Below, in pieces: positions 1 through 10,397 of a DNA stretch of 64,000 nt (the stretch's first letter is position 1; the number at the start of each line of letters is the position of its first letter). A program made the position numbers and the translations under genes. The DNA lies in contig OX421964.1 in the NCBI GenBank assembly GCA_949128115.1, positions 4,278,001 to 4,342,000 on the forward strand, read 5' to 3'. Source of the DNA: Anaspis maculata (lineage: Eukaryota > Arthropoda > Insecta > Coleoptera > Scraptiidae). The notes under the pieces are model-generated. The model saw nothing but the letters and a program-made list of their open reading frames with translations. It had not been told where the DNA came from and did not search any database.

Positions 1-3000
1 GAAAGGGTCTTGAACAGGGTTTGCCGTTGCGTAACGACGCGATTTCGACGGCAAATACCTTCTGCTGTACATGTTTGACAATGTACAACAAGGCAAAATG
101 GAGCTCTGTATCCGAGAGAGGTCCTGTGCACTTCTCATCGGACTTGCATTTGCAGAACCGATAGAAATAGGCGACAGCGCCCTGAATCTTCCGTAAGGAG
201 GATATGCGCAAAAAGAGGTCGTCGATGTCAATCGGCGGCGGCTGCGGCACACGCACGACCAAAGCGAGCTTTCGCTCTTCAGACGCAATGTCTGGGGAGG
301 ACACGGAGAATTTGTCATCCGGCCATGTGTCATCCGCTGATGACAGAAAAGGTGGGCCAGACCACCAGAGGGAGCACGAAAGCATGTCTTCGGGAAACAA
401 TCCGTGCGAAGCTGGGTCGGCGGGATTGTCCGATGTTGAGACAGGTCTCCAACACTGAGGCGGGACACGCTGTTGAATATGCTCAACACGGTGAGCAACA
501 AATGTTTTCCAGCGGTGCGAAGAGGAACGCAGCCAGCTGAGAACAACCGTAGAATCGGTCCACGCAAATATGGCATCGAACTGTACGGTTCCTGCGAGCG
601 CTGCAACGGTGAAGGCAACGAGATTGGAAAGTAGGACCGCGGCACACAATTCGAGACGGGGTACGGTCAGCAATTTGACTGGAGCCACCTTTGATTTGGC
701 GGTTAGGAGACGAATGGTGGGAACACCATTTCGAAGGTAACGAACGTACAACACGCTCGCGTACCCAGATTCAGATGCGTCGCAAAAGGCGTGCAACTGG
801 CACCTGTCTGCAGGCGACGGAAAAGTATGCCGTGGAATTTGCAACCGCGAAAGTTGCGATAGCTCGGATTGAAAACGCAACCACTGCTGACATACGATGT
901 CTGGAGGGGTGTCGTCCCAATCAAGGCCAAGTTTCCATAACCGTTGGATTAAATGTTTGGCGAAAAATGCAACAGGGCACAGAAAGCCGAGCGGATCGTA
1001 AATCCGAGCCACCTCCGACAAGATGGACCGTTTGGTGCACGGTAGTTCATTTGGATGAACCGTGAATGAAAAGGTGTCTGTTGCCGCTTGCCACTGGAGG
1101 CCAAGAATTTTTACAGTATTGTCAGCAACGTCACTGAAAGTGGACGGCTGAGTTCGAACGTGATCAAGTGGTATGTCTTGCAGCACATCAGGGTGATTGC
1201 TTGCCCACTTGCGCAATTCAAAGCAACCCGATTGGAGCAGGTTGATTAGCTGCGTTTGTAATTCCCGTGCTGATTCCACGGAGTTCGCACCGCAAAGTAG
1301 ATCGTCTACATACAAATTACGGCGAATTGCCTGCGAAGCCAATGGAAACTTCGAGGCGCTTTGTTCTGCCAAGTGAAGCAACGTGCGAACCGCTAGAAAC
1401 GGTGCCGAAGAAACACCGTATGTAATGGTGTTCAATTGGTACGTTTCAATGGGTCGATCAGGGGAGAAACGAAAGCGAATGAGTTGATACTTGCGATGTT
1501 CGGGCGAGATAAGTATCTGCCGATACATCTGACGGATGTCACAAGTAAAAACGATCGGCTCACACCGAAACTGCAGTAGCAAAGCTGCTATGTCCTGTTG
1601 TAACTTAGGACCGACGAGAAGCGTCTCGTTGAGAGATAAATGATTCGGCGCTTGCGCCGAAGCATCAAAAACGACGCGAATTTTCGGCTTGTCGTCTTCG
1701 ATCTTGACGATCGGATGATGAGGGATGTAATACGCCTCAGAATCTGGAGGTTCTGCGTCCAGCAAGGTCATGTGACCTAGGTCGAGGTAGTCGCGCATGA
1801 ATGCTATGTACAGATCACGGAGTGTGTCCTGACGGACCAGGCGACGTTCGATAGCTAACCAACGGCGGTCAGCCATAGACCTGCAATGTTCAAAGGTGGG
1901 GGACTCCCTTTTGAAGGGAAGCGAAACCCCAAAACGACCTGACGGACAACGGTAGACAGAGTCCCGGAAACAAATTTCTGCACGTTCATCATCTGGGGAC
2001 AAACGTGTTTTGGACGATGGTGACGAGATTTCCTCTACTTCCCAAAATTTGTGCAGAGACTCGTCGATTCCAGTTGGAGTGCAAACCAAAAGGGAATGCA
2101 GAGGTTTTGACGGGGTTTGAAAGGGACCGAGAAGAGCCCAGCCAAAAATGGTGTTTATGGCAACAGGCTGTGACGGACCTGACGAGACGATTCCCTCTTT
2201 CACGACTGACGGATAAACGTCGGCGCCCAACAACACTTGAATGGGGCCTGGCTTGAACCATGTGGGATCCGCCAGATTCGATAAGTTCAAGTGGAATTGA
2301 TCCGGGTTCAAAGCGGTGTCTGGCAGGTTACCACAAATCCTGCGCAGGACAATTAACTCCAATTCAGGGATTGGGAGAGACTCATCATCAGCCTTGACCT
2401 GGCAAGTGACTGTGCCACACGTCGAATTGGCGGGGGTGAGACCCAAGCCAAAAACGGGCACATTGTGATTTGATGGGGATAGACCCAATTTGCGCACGCA
2501 GGAGTCCAAAATAAACGATGCCTGACTGGCAGGGTCTATGAGCGCACGGAGGCTTTGGTAGCCTCCCCACCGGTCACGAACGTGAACGATTGCCGTGGCC
2601 AACAAAACATGAGCTGCCTTGAGGCTTGAGGCGAGATTCGTCACCGAATTCGCGACATTTTCTGGAAGACCAGGGGAAACGATTTGCGGTAATTCAACTG
2701 GATTCGATAAAGAACTGGGTGACTCATGACCTGCAGTTCTATGTGGCTTGGGGAAGTGCAGCAAGGTGTGATGCCTTGCGTGGCACTGCCGACACGAATA
2801 CGACGATGGACATTTTGGAGCGCCGTGATTGGTGCTCAAGCAGTTGAGACAGAGCCTTTTCTGTTTGACCGCCAAATATCTGTCATTTGGGGACATTGAC
2901 AGAAAAGTCTTGCACGCGGTGACTCTATGACTTCTCGCCCCACAATGAGAACATGCTGACTCATGCGACGTCGCTGGGGCAGATGAAGTCTGAGACACCA

Positions 3001-3973
3001 ACGTATGTGAGGCCCACGACTTGCGGCTGACCTCGGGCTTCACGGTAACGGTGTTTGCCCGTGTGGAGCGGGAGTTCGATTGCGTTTTAGAATTTAAGGC
3101 AGTTGCCTCGAAAGCCTTGCATTGGTCGAGCACGAAAGACTTGACGTCTTCGTATTTGGGGAAGGGGGTGCCAGCTGACTGCACCTCGAAACGTTTTCGC
3201 GTCGACTCATCGAGTTTCTGGAGCAGCATGCTCGACAGGGTGAAATCCCACAGGTCGATATGCGGATACTGCTCGAGCGCCACTAAATTTTCGTTGAACG
3301 TGTTCACAAGATGGCGAAGCGCTTGCGCGGAGTCAGATGTGACGGAGGAGGCGTTCATCATCGACTGCCAGTAAAAAGTGACTAGCACGCGGTCGTTCTG
3401 GTATCTCTCAACCAACGAGTCGAACGCAATTATGTAATTATCTCCCGTCAATGGCAGGTGTTTAACCATTGAGAGAGGTTCACCAGATAAAGACGAGATC
3501 AGATACTGAAACCGTTCAATATCTGAGAGAGACTGGTTTCTGTGTATTAACGCCGTGAATAGATCATAGTATGGTGGCCATGATTTTAACTTTCCGTCGA
3601 ACAACGGCAACGCGATTTTTGGCAATCGGACATTGCTCCGGCCTGTCTCGAACCAAGTTTGCGAGGCTTGGCGAGAGAGCGAGGAAGTCGGCTCTGAATT
3701 CGCAAACGAGGCTTTTACCGCAGCAAGTTTGCCATACAAGCTGTCTGCCCGGAGTGTACGTTCAAGAAATGTAGCCTTCTGCTCCTCGGAGGCACTGGGG
3801 AGAGGGGCAGTGTTGACCGTGCTCTTGAAACCGTTGTAAATTTCCGCCGCAATGTCAAACGTGGCTAAAAATGCCGGGTGGAGGCTTGGCTCGGTGGTAG
3901 CTGTGACGCCTTGTTCCAGAAGGGGCTCAAGGCGCGCAATAGCTATCGCGATGGACGATAAAGTTGCGTCCAT
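1..3973 (-). CDS. BEL/Pao retrotransposon gag-pol polyprotein, N-terminal 1,324 residues, runs off window
   Basis: Polyprotein of a BEL/Pao LTR retrotransposon: capsid, protease and reverse transcriptase for copying the element. Seen: one minus-strand frame starts at the ATG at 3973 and stays open to the left edge. The start is followed by a Gag-type region with the motif LPLFDGKLKSWPPYYDLF. Zinc-knuckle Cys/His motifs begin near residue 341 (CSHCGARSHRVTAC, then CLNCLSTNHGAPKC). An aspartic-protease-like LIDPASQASF lies near residue 480. RT motifs follow: RVVFDASA, then YVDDLL near residue 888 (genomic 1301-1312, same frame as the start). Beyond that are Pao-type sequences ending before integrase, which must lie left of the window. 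I found no stop or frameshift, so the copy looks young. Odd: the protease core reads D-P-A where D-S/T-G is usual. The PBS at 4197-4214 and the LTR-like DNA to the right fit a minus-strand element. Confidence 0.93.
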   Translation of the reverse strand, partial: MDATLSSIAIAIARLEPLLEQGVTATTEPSLHPAFLATFDIAAEIYNGFKSTVNTAPLPSASEEQKATFLERTLRADSLYGKLAAVKASFANSEPTSSLSRQASQTWFETGRSNVRLPKIALPLFDGKLKSWPPYYDLFTALIHRNQSLSDIERFQYLISSLSGEPLSMVKHLPLTGDNYIIAFDSLVERYQNDRVLVTFYWQSMMNASSVTSDSAQALRHLVNTFNENLVALEQYPHIDLWDFTLSSMLLQKLDESTRKRFEVQSAGTPFPKYEDVKSFVLDQCKAFEATALNSKTQSNSRSTRANTVTVKPEVSRKSWASHTLVSQTSSAPATSHESACSHCGARSHRVTACKTFLSMSPNDRYLAVKQKRLCLNCLSTNHGAPKCPSSYSCRQCHARHHTLLHFPKPHRTAGHESPSSLSNPVELPQIVSPGLPENVANSVTNLASSLKAAHVLLATAIVHVRDRWGGYQSLRALIDPASQASFILDSCVRKLGLSPSNHNVPVFGLGLTPANSTCGTVTCQVKADDESLPIPELELIVLRRICGNLPDTALNPDQFHLNLSNLADPTWFKPGPIQVLLGADVYPSVVKEGIVSSGPSQPVAINTIFGWALLGPFQTPSKPLHSLLVCTPTGIDESLHKFWEVEEISSPSSKTRLSPDDERAEICFRDSVYRCPSGRFGVSLPFKRESPTFEHCRSMADRRWLAIERRLVRQDTLRDLYIAFMRDYLDLGHMTLLDAEPPDSEAYYIPHHPIVKIEDDKPKIRVVFDASAQAPNHLSLNETLLVGPKLQQDIAALLLQFRCEPIVFTCDIRQMYRQILISPEHRKYQLIRFRFSPDRPIETYQLNTITYGVSSAPFLAVRTLLHLAEQSASKFPLASQAIRRNLYVDDLLCGANSVESARELQTQLINLLQSGCFELRKWASNHPDVLQDIPLDHVRTQPSTFSDVADNTVKILGLQWQAATDTFSFTVHPNELPCTKRSILSEVARIYDPLGFLCPVAFFAKHLIQRLWKLGLDWDDTPPDIVCQQWLRFQSELSQLSRLQIPRHTFPSPADRCQLHAFCDASESGYASVLYVRYLRNGVPTIRLLTAKSKVAPVKLLTVPRLELCAAVLLSNLVAFTVAALAGTVQFDAIFAWTDSTVVLSWLRSSSHRWKTFVAHRVEHIQQRVPPQCWRPVSTSDNPADPASHGLFPEDMLSCSLWWSGPPFLSSADDTWPDDKFSVSSPDIASEERKLALVVRVPQPPPIDIDDLFLRISSLRKIQGAVAYFYRFCKCKSDEKCTGPLSDTELHFALLYIVKHVQQKVFAVEIASLRNGKPCSRPF

Positions 3974-4196
3974 TGTGTACGACACAAAGAAAAATGAAAA
4001 CAAAGCAACTGACCCTTAGGTTGGCGTACCTGAATGGCGAACCCAACCCAGGTGAAAAAGTGCGAATGAGACGGGCAAAAAACGAATTGATCAACACGCT
4101 GGACCAACGCACAAGTGTCACGTGGGTTTGACCCGTGACTTTAAAGTTTCAATAGTGAGGTGAATTAAATTCCTGACTGTACCATGCTTAGCCTGT

Positions 4197-4214
4197 ATCC
4201 GGCTCGAAGGACCA
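4197..4214 (-). other. Primer-binding site of the BEL/Pao element, complementary to the tRNA-Tyr 3' end
   Basis: On the minus strand these 18 bases read TGGTCCTTCGAGCCGGAT. This is the complement of the 3' end of eukaryotic tRNA-Tyr, including CCA and the acceptor stem that pairs with CCTTCGA. It lies 224 bp upstream of the gag ATG, where a retroelement PBS should be. The tRNA-Tyr assignment rests on recalled tRNA sequence. The position and the leading TGG are seen directly. Confidence 0.85.
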
Positions 4215-4221
4215 ATTTATA

Positions 4222-5424
4222 TGTTAGCGCGGTACACATAAAGACGGCAGCCTTCCGATGAAGGCTGCATTAAAACAATAACTCTTGGATTAGGAAAGCA
4301 GCAAGCGACAGTCAGAAATAAAATTCACAACAACAATCAAAAACTTTAATGCAAAACAAAGAAAAAAACACAAACAGACAGAATTACAAAACAATAAAAA
4401 AAAACAATGTGAATTAAATGAAATGAAAAATCCGAGTGGTTCTGATCGGGGGCAGATTCGCTGGCGCCGAGTGGCGTCCTGAAAACGAGACGAACTGCAC
4501 TGAAGGTATACACCCCGGCAAACGGGAATAAACGGTAAATGGTAAAAACAATGGAAAATATGGAACTTACGGGATCTTATTCGGTGGCGGCGTCGTCCTG
4601 GCGGAGTCCGAAGGCGGCGTCGTGGTGGATGGCCGTTCTGGTGGTGGATTTCCTGGTGAAATGCACGAGTGCCCGTGTTCGTCACCAAAATGGCGGACGA
4701 ACGACTCGATCCCGTCCGAAACTGGAGCTTTGTGTGCGGCTGGCTGATCCAAGCCGCTCCCCGGTGAAAGCGGTGAAAACTGCCGCTTTCTGGACTTGGA
4801 GATGCTGCAGAGCTCCTCCAGGAGTCACTATCGGACGCGATGGGCCTTGGATGGGCTTCTGGTCGAGTACGAATGTACGCCGATGGCACGACAAGATGGC
4901 CGCGAGAACGATGACCAAAAAAAGACGGCGTGGCTTCCCGCTCGACGTACGGAGATCAACACCGCTTCGAACGAAGCGGCAAAGGCACGAGCGGAAAGAA
5001 AGCCGAAGAATGCCGAAGACGGCCGAAGAAAGTGCTGGAGCTCGTTTACGCTTGCGCCTGACAGCCAAGTGCCAGGCACACCGAACAGGGGGTGAGGGGT
5101 GAGGACTTGGACAACACAGGGATATTTTGGGTTGCATACCCTCAGTGCACACGAATGCAGTTTTCAATGAACGGGGCCGAGACATTTACCGACTACACTT
5201 TTACAATGTTTCGATCATCAGCCACAATAATAAGTCTGCAGATTTCCCGCCTCAATACACCAGGGCCTTCACGGGGGTGCGCGGGTGGCAGGGGTACGCG
5301 AGGGCCACAGCGCTGCAGTTGTCCGCTGCATGCAGTACATCACAATTCCGTCCCTAGCTCAGTTACTATTCAAGATAAATCAAATCTGAAAAAACCGCAA
5401 GAATCGCAATGGAATAGGTAACAT
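4222..5424 (-). mobile_element. Probable 5' LTR of the BEL/Pao element (outer boundary uncertain)
   Basis: Read on the minus strand, the DNA immediately before the PBS ends in GCTAACA at 4222, a suitable LTR 3' end (…ACA). The best TGT start to the right is TGTTACC at 5424, giving a 1.2-kb LTR, but other TGT starts (for example near 5117) are possible. The matching 3' LTR and target duplication are left of the window, so the edge cannot be confirmed. The interval is GC-richer than its surroundings and open on both strands in several frames, none recognisable. On the minus strand a strong donor-like GTAAGT lies near 4569. A 9-bp hairpin lies close to the inner end. Confidence 0.5.
4247..4268 (-). 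other. Perfect 9-bp hairpin near the LTR inner end
   Basis: GCAGCCTTC and its exact reverse complement GAAGGCTGC flank a 4-base CGAT loop. In the retroelement transcript this would be a stem-loop just upstream of the PBS, followed by an ATTAAA-rich stretch. A role in RNA processing or priming is inference. Confidence 0.6.
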
Positions 5425-5458
5425 GGTTTACAGAAGGAACTTTTTTGATTGAACTAGT

Positions 5459-5466
5459 GGTTACGG
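5459..5466. repeat. Left 8-bp target-site duplication GGTTACGG
   Basis: Exact match to 8659-8666 at the other end of the hAT-like element. Confidence 0.88.
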
Positions 5467-5513
5467 CAGTGGCGGCTCGTGAAATTTTTGCAAGAAGGGC
5501 TCAAGTTAATATT

Positions 5514-7724
5514 GTCCGGATGCTAGTTGCATAAAATGGAATGAACCTTGCATTTTTTGATGAGAAGATGCTACTTGGTGGGAATGTTCTTTGCATCATA
5601 CTCTTCCGATCCAAAAAGGTAGCCATCAGCGCCATCCATGTCGGCGGCGTATACAGGGTGAAACAGAAAAAAAAAAGTTGGAAAATTATATTCAAATAAC
5701 CGAAGCATGTGGAGACGTGTAATTCACCACATACATCAACTGTTTCATGCTCATGGAGTCACAGTAAACCGTTCTTGGTTACTTTGAACCGTCTTTGAAA
5801 TGTAGGGTAAAAACAGAAAAAAAAGCAATAACTCTCTTTTATCCATAAATGAGTGATTCTTAGAGATATTGACACAATACTTAGTATTTCTATAAAAAGT
5901 AATGTTAGAAATGATATGAGCTGGGCAGCCAATTCCTAAGCCAACTATTTCCAGAAATACGATTGTCAACTTTTTTTTCTCTTGAGCACCATCTTGAATC
6001 TGCCCTGTGAGGCATCGTTAAAAGAGTGATTGGTTATCATAATAATGGTAATATGTAATCATTGCATCGTAAAAAAAACCTCCTCATCATAATTTAGTGA
6101 CCTCTTCGGCGGGAGAGAATCGCCGTTCACGTATTTTCTGGCTCTTCAAAGCTTTAGTGCCCATGATGGCATTAGCAACATCTAGACTGGTGAAATATGT
6201 TACGCATTATGAACCTTGATGTACTTTGAGGTAGCCTACCAAGTTTTGCGATCATCAATTGACAGGCTTGTTCTTAAAAGCTGTTTGAACAAAATTTGTT
6301 CAATTTTTTTTATGGAAAATACAAAATATTGGATCTTTCACCCTTATTTGATCCCTCGTTGAGGAAAGCCTGAAACCGAAAGTCTCTAAAATTTTCACGC
6401 TAATGGTTCACTGAGAACTGCTCTTCAATGTGTAGTTGTCAAAATCTGCATAGTTGCGTTCAGATTCCAGACAGAGAGCGACAAAGAAGTTCATGCAGTG
6501 AAAAAAGACACAACTTTCAATGCAACGGAGAAATCCCGGAAATGTCCCATTCAGATAGGCTTCCCGCAATACACAGGTTCTGTAAGACTCTCAAGCGTGG
6601 GTGATGAAAGGCTTGAAACATCACTAATTCAAGGCTCTAACAGTGTACCAAATTGCACATTTATGCTATGAAAAGCAAGGTCTCCAGACAGCTTTCAGTC
6701 TAGCTCTAGACTAGTTTTTTCTCGACTGTAATTTATGTCTTTTTTTACTGCATGAACTTCTTTGTCGCTCTCTGTCTGGAATCTGAACGCGACTATGCAA
6801 TTTTTGACAACTGAACATTGAAGAGCACTTCCCACTGAACCAACATCATAAAACATTCGGAGACTTTCGGTTCCAGGCTATCCTCAGTGAGGGATCAAGT
6901 AAGGATGGGAGACCCAATATTTTGTATTTTTCATAAAAAAAACGACACAAATTTTGTTCAAACAACTTTTAAGAACAAACCTTTCAATTGATGATGATGA
7001 AACTTGGTAGGCTACCTCAAAGTACATCAAGGTTCATAATGCGTAACATATTTCATCATTCTAGATGTTGCAAATGCCATCATGGGCACTAAAGCTTTGA
7101 AGAGCCAAAAAATACGTGAATGACAATTCTTTCCCGCCAAAGAGGTCACTAAATTATGATGAGGAGGTTGTTTTTGCGATGCAATGATTTCATGTTACCA
7201 TTATTATAATAACCAATCACTTTTTCAACGATGCCTCACAGGGCAGATTCAAGAAGGTTCTCAAGAGGAAAAAAAAAGTTGACAATCGTATTTCTGGAAA
7301 TAGTTGGCTTAGAAATTGGCTTCCAAACTCATATCATTTCTCACATTACTTTTTGTAGAAATACCAAGTATTCCATCAATATCTCGAAGAATTACATATT
7401 TATGGAAAAAAGAGTGTTCTTGTTTTTTTTTCTGGTTTTCCCCTACATTTCAAAGACGGTTCAAGGTAATCAAGAACAGATTGCTGTGACTTTATAAGCA
7501 TAAAATAGTTATTGTATGTGGTGAGTTACACGTCTTCACATGTTTCGGTTAATTAAATATGATTTTTCAACTTTTTTTTTTCTGTATCACCCTGTATACG
7601 CTGCCAGCATGGATGGTGCTGATGACTACCTTTTTGGATCGGAAGAGTACGATGCAAAGAACATTTCCACCGAGTGGCATCTTCTCATCAAAAAATGCAA
7701 GGTACTTTCAACTAGCATCCGGAC
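5514..7724. mobile_element. Large palindromic (foldback) element inside the hAT-like element
   Basis: Two arms of about 1.0 kb (5514-6520 and 6735-7724) are reverse complements with moderate divergence, around a spacer of about 215 bp. The ends read GTCCGGATGCTAGTTG in both arms, with a TA after the right end. Each arm has a CACCCTGTATA motif about 140 bp in (5647-5656 and 7589-7602 region). The short frames in the two arms translate to near-identical peptides because the arms are copies, so they are not treated as genes. Confidence 0.85.
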
Positions 7725-7736
7725 TAATAACAAATT

Positions 7737-8003
7737 CGCGAGCTGAGAACTCTGATATGTTCTATCTGGTATCTGCACTTTTTGTAGAAAATGTTTTTCG
7801 AACTTTGAACCAGCAAAACATGAACAAAATGTTTCCTGATATGAACAATTAGATCAGAAACTAGAGAAAGAGGCTTTTCCTTTTCGGTTTCTGATCTAAT
7901 TGTTCATGTCATGAAATATTTCGTCCATGTTTTGCTGGTTCGAAGTTCGAAAAACATTTCCCACAAAAAGTGCAGTCGGAACAGTTCTCAGCTCGCGAAA
8001 TGA
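7737..8003. repeat. Second inverted repeat, arms of about 125 bp
   Basis: The segment from the CGCGAGCTGAGAAC region (7737-7865) is repeated inverted at 7876-8003, ending GTTCTCAGCTCGCG, with a very short loop near 7870. It lies directly beside the larger palindrome in the same hAT-like element and could be an arm fragment of a related element. Confidence 0.8.
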
Positions 8004-8658
8004 CGAAACTCAAGACAAAAACGTTTTTTTGTCGTATCCGCATCACAACAATGGAGTTTTAGCATTCACTGTTTTGTCGGAATAACGTGTCAATGCACCA
8101 CGACTTTGATTCTTGCGGGTTCGATTTGCTTTATATTCAGTTGATCAATGCAGGTAGTCGTCCGTTGTTTTTCTGCATTTATTTTTTCTTGCAGGCTTGA
8201 TGACTTAAATGCACCTTTTTTAGGTCAGCTTTCTTTATGTTTGCAAACTGTTAACTAATCGAAGAGTGCATAAATAATTATATCTATTATTTCAATCTGC
8301 TGGGGGCTCGGGTGACGGAGCCCATTACTCCAATATAGAGCGGGAGCCGCGTCTCGCGTTGCCATGGTTACGGCACATGTTTTGCGCGGGTGCACCCCGG
8401 CATCACCGTATCGGTGGTGGGCGCTGAATGCGGAGCCCAAGACGGGCAAGATGAACTTCTTCGAACGTGCGATAGCTCAGAATTATTTTGTTGCAATATA
8501 ATTTGACTAATGACTAAACGTTTTCGCACTAAACCAACTTTTTTGAATAAGTATAATTAATAAAATGGATTCTATGTCTTCCTACCGATAAAAATCTCTT
8601 GCCGCCTTTAGCGTTGGGGGGGCGCCGCCCTTGAGCCCTCCCGCACCAGCCGCCACTG

Positions 8659-8666
8659 GGTTACGG
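8659..8666. repeat. Right 8-bp target-site duplication GGTTACGG
   Basis: Exact match to 5459-5466, directly after the terminal CACTG. Confidence 0.88.
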
Positions 8667-9180
8667 AGATAATCGAGTGGGAGTGGAATGAAAAATGTCA
8701 TTCAACACGTTACTGAGATATTCAATGTTCTTTGCGCACGAGGCAGTCAAGTTTTACATGTATTCTTATGGCAAAGTAAATGATCACCTTTTTATTCATA
8801 AATTATTTACAACAACTTACAAATGACGGATTTGTTCCAAGCTGATATCAGCCAAAAGCTGACAAACTGTAGAACATTTTTTAAAAAAACTGTTTTTTCA
8901 CAAAACCGCCCCCATACCGCCCCCACACTGGACGATTTTTTGACGACAAGTGGATTCTTCATCCCCAAGCCATACTACACCATAAAAAATGCACCCCAGC
9001 TTTTTACCTTTCCGTGCACACGAACTTCTCAAATAAGCACATTTCGCTTCATATTTTCCTCTACTAAAATGTGACATCTAGTGATTGGAGTCGGTGAGAA
9101 GTATGTGGGGGTATTGTTAACAAAATGATCCCGTTGGCTTTACAAAACTCATAGTCATAAGCTCCAAGAGTGCAGTGAGT
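8667..9180. other. Unassigned DNA between elements
   Basis: AT-rich sequence. The longest open frame is 83 codons with no family resemblance. I see no repeat structure or signal. Confidence 0.5.
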
Positions 9181-10397
9181 AGGGGAAGGTTATTTAAAAA
9201 GGGATACTCACGGTTTGAACCCTTAGAAATAATACCTGAATGAAGCGAACGTCATCTTATCATGTCAAATTATTTTTTGCTCAGTTTTATATCATAACCT
9301 CAAAGAGTTTTTGGAATGGAAATGTATTTTCCGGAATATAACTACTTTTCCACAAAATGTGCAAGTATCCTGTTTTAGGGAACCCATACGGTAAAACAGG
9401 ATACCCTATATCTTTAAAATGAGATAGTAATTAAAATTGATAAATCTAACTAGTCTATTAAAAGTATGATAACGAGGCATTCAAATTCCAAGTTTTTATT
9501 ATGAAAGCTACTAGGTAGGTATAACAGACATATAAAATATGAAAATAAGCAACCATTCTTAGGTAACAAAACAAGAGCAAAATAAACATTTTTGAATTAT
9601 GCATTACACAAGAAAAAAATCGGTTGTGTCACCCCAAAATGTTCCCGACTAGAATCCAGGAACCTATGTAAATTTTTGTTCGAAGCGTCCCTTCGGGTGG
9701 GAAGTTGGAATAAGAGAAAAAGGTTGAAAATAATTTCCAGTAGATTGAAAATTTTGTCAGGGAAAGTTTAATTTTCCGGGAGAACCACGAATCTTATTCC
9801 AAATCATCTTATTATTGTAAAAATCGTAAATTTACTTTTTTCTGCACGATTACAATACTTCCCCTTTCATGTTGGTGGGGGGTCGGGAAAGGCAGAAGTC
9901 ACAAAGAAAGTCTTCCTTCTTCATCTGCCCTGGGGCAGGCATCCGGGACCCACCTTCTGCACCTCACGCATCTGGGATATCCCGTTTTACAGGATGACAA
10001 AAAATCCCGTTTCACCCGAACACTCATATTTGACATTAGAAATTTTTTTCTCACGTAACCTTTGAATAAATAAAGAAACTTGTTCCGCAAATCAATAGTT
10101 CATATCTTAGCTTGAGGTAGATGGATAATGAACATGTTCTCCCCAGCACTTCGCACGCAATTCTCACTAATATGAACCCGAGTATGAACCCTTGATATTA
10201 GATCAGAAAATCTGAAAACCATAAAACTTACCTGGTACGGCTTGCGATTCAGCTGTCAACTCGAAAATACATTTGACCATTGCATTAGACTAGAGCTTGA
10301 GTTCGGTGAATATTGGGTTGGATGGCGATACTTGATTTTGTCAGAACCCTTGGTATCCCGTTTTAGCTGAGTATCCCATTTTGAGTAACCTTCCCCT
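9181..10397. mobile_element. Unclassified 1.2-kb DNA transposon with 30-bp TIRs and subterminal repeats
   Basis: The left terminus AGGGGAAGGTTA… (9181-9210) matches the inverted right terminus (10368-10397) at 27 of 30 bases, both continuing to GGGATACTCA. Inside, a GTATCCCGTTTTA-like motif recurs in both orientations near 9366-9416, 9977, 10007 and 10352-10383, like the subterminal transposase-binding repeats of DNA transposons. No clear target duplication was found, and no transposase frame is present. Confidence 0.72.
9600..9835. repeat. Dispersed repeat, copy 1 (inverted partner at 11117-11325)
   Basis: Shares a diverged but continuous inverted match with 11117-11325, including CCAGGAACCTATG, GAAGTTGGAATAAGAGA and CAAATCATCTTATT. 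This copy lies inside the 9181-10397 element while its partner lies outside, so the two are separate insertions or an old rearrangement. Confidence 0.7.

Larger units (their letters stand above)
5467..8658. mobile_element. Non-autonomous hAT-like transposon, 3.2 kb, 8-bp target duplication
   Basis: The left end reads CAGTGGCGGCTCGTG. The right end, reverse-complemented, reads CAGTGGCGGCTGGTG (14 of 15 identical), and both have AGGGCTCAAG further in. The element is bounded by an exact 8-bp direct repeat GGTTACGG at 5459-5466 and 8659-8666. CAG…CTG ends with an 8-bp duplication are the hAT hallmark. No transposase is visible. Its left part is occupied by a 2.2-kb palindromic element starting 47 bp inside, and a second hairpin follows at 7737-8003. 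The remaining 650 bp (8004-8658) are unique, with no coding signal. Confidence 0.88.

Noticed and set aside
4290..5185. Frames of 199, 187 and 167 codons on both strands
   Set aside because: No family match; they overlap one another on both strands in the GC-rich LTR-like region upstream of the BEL PBS.
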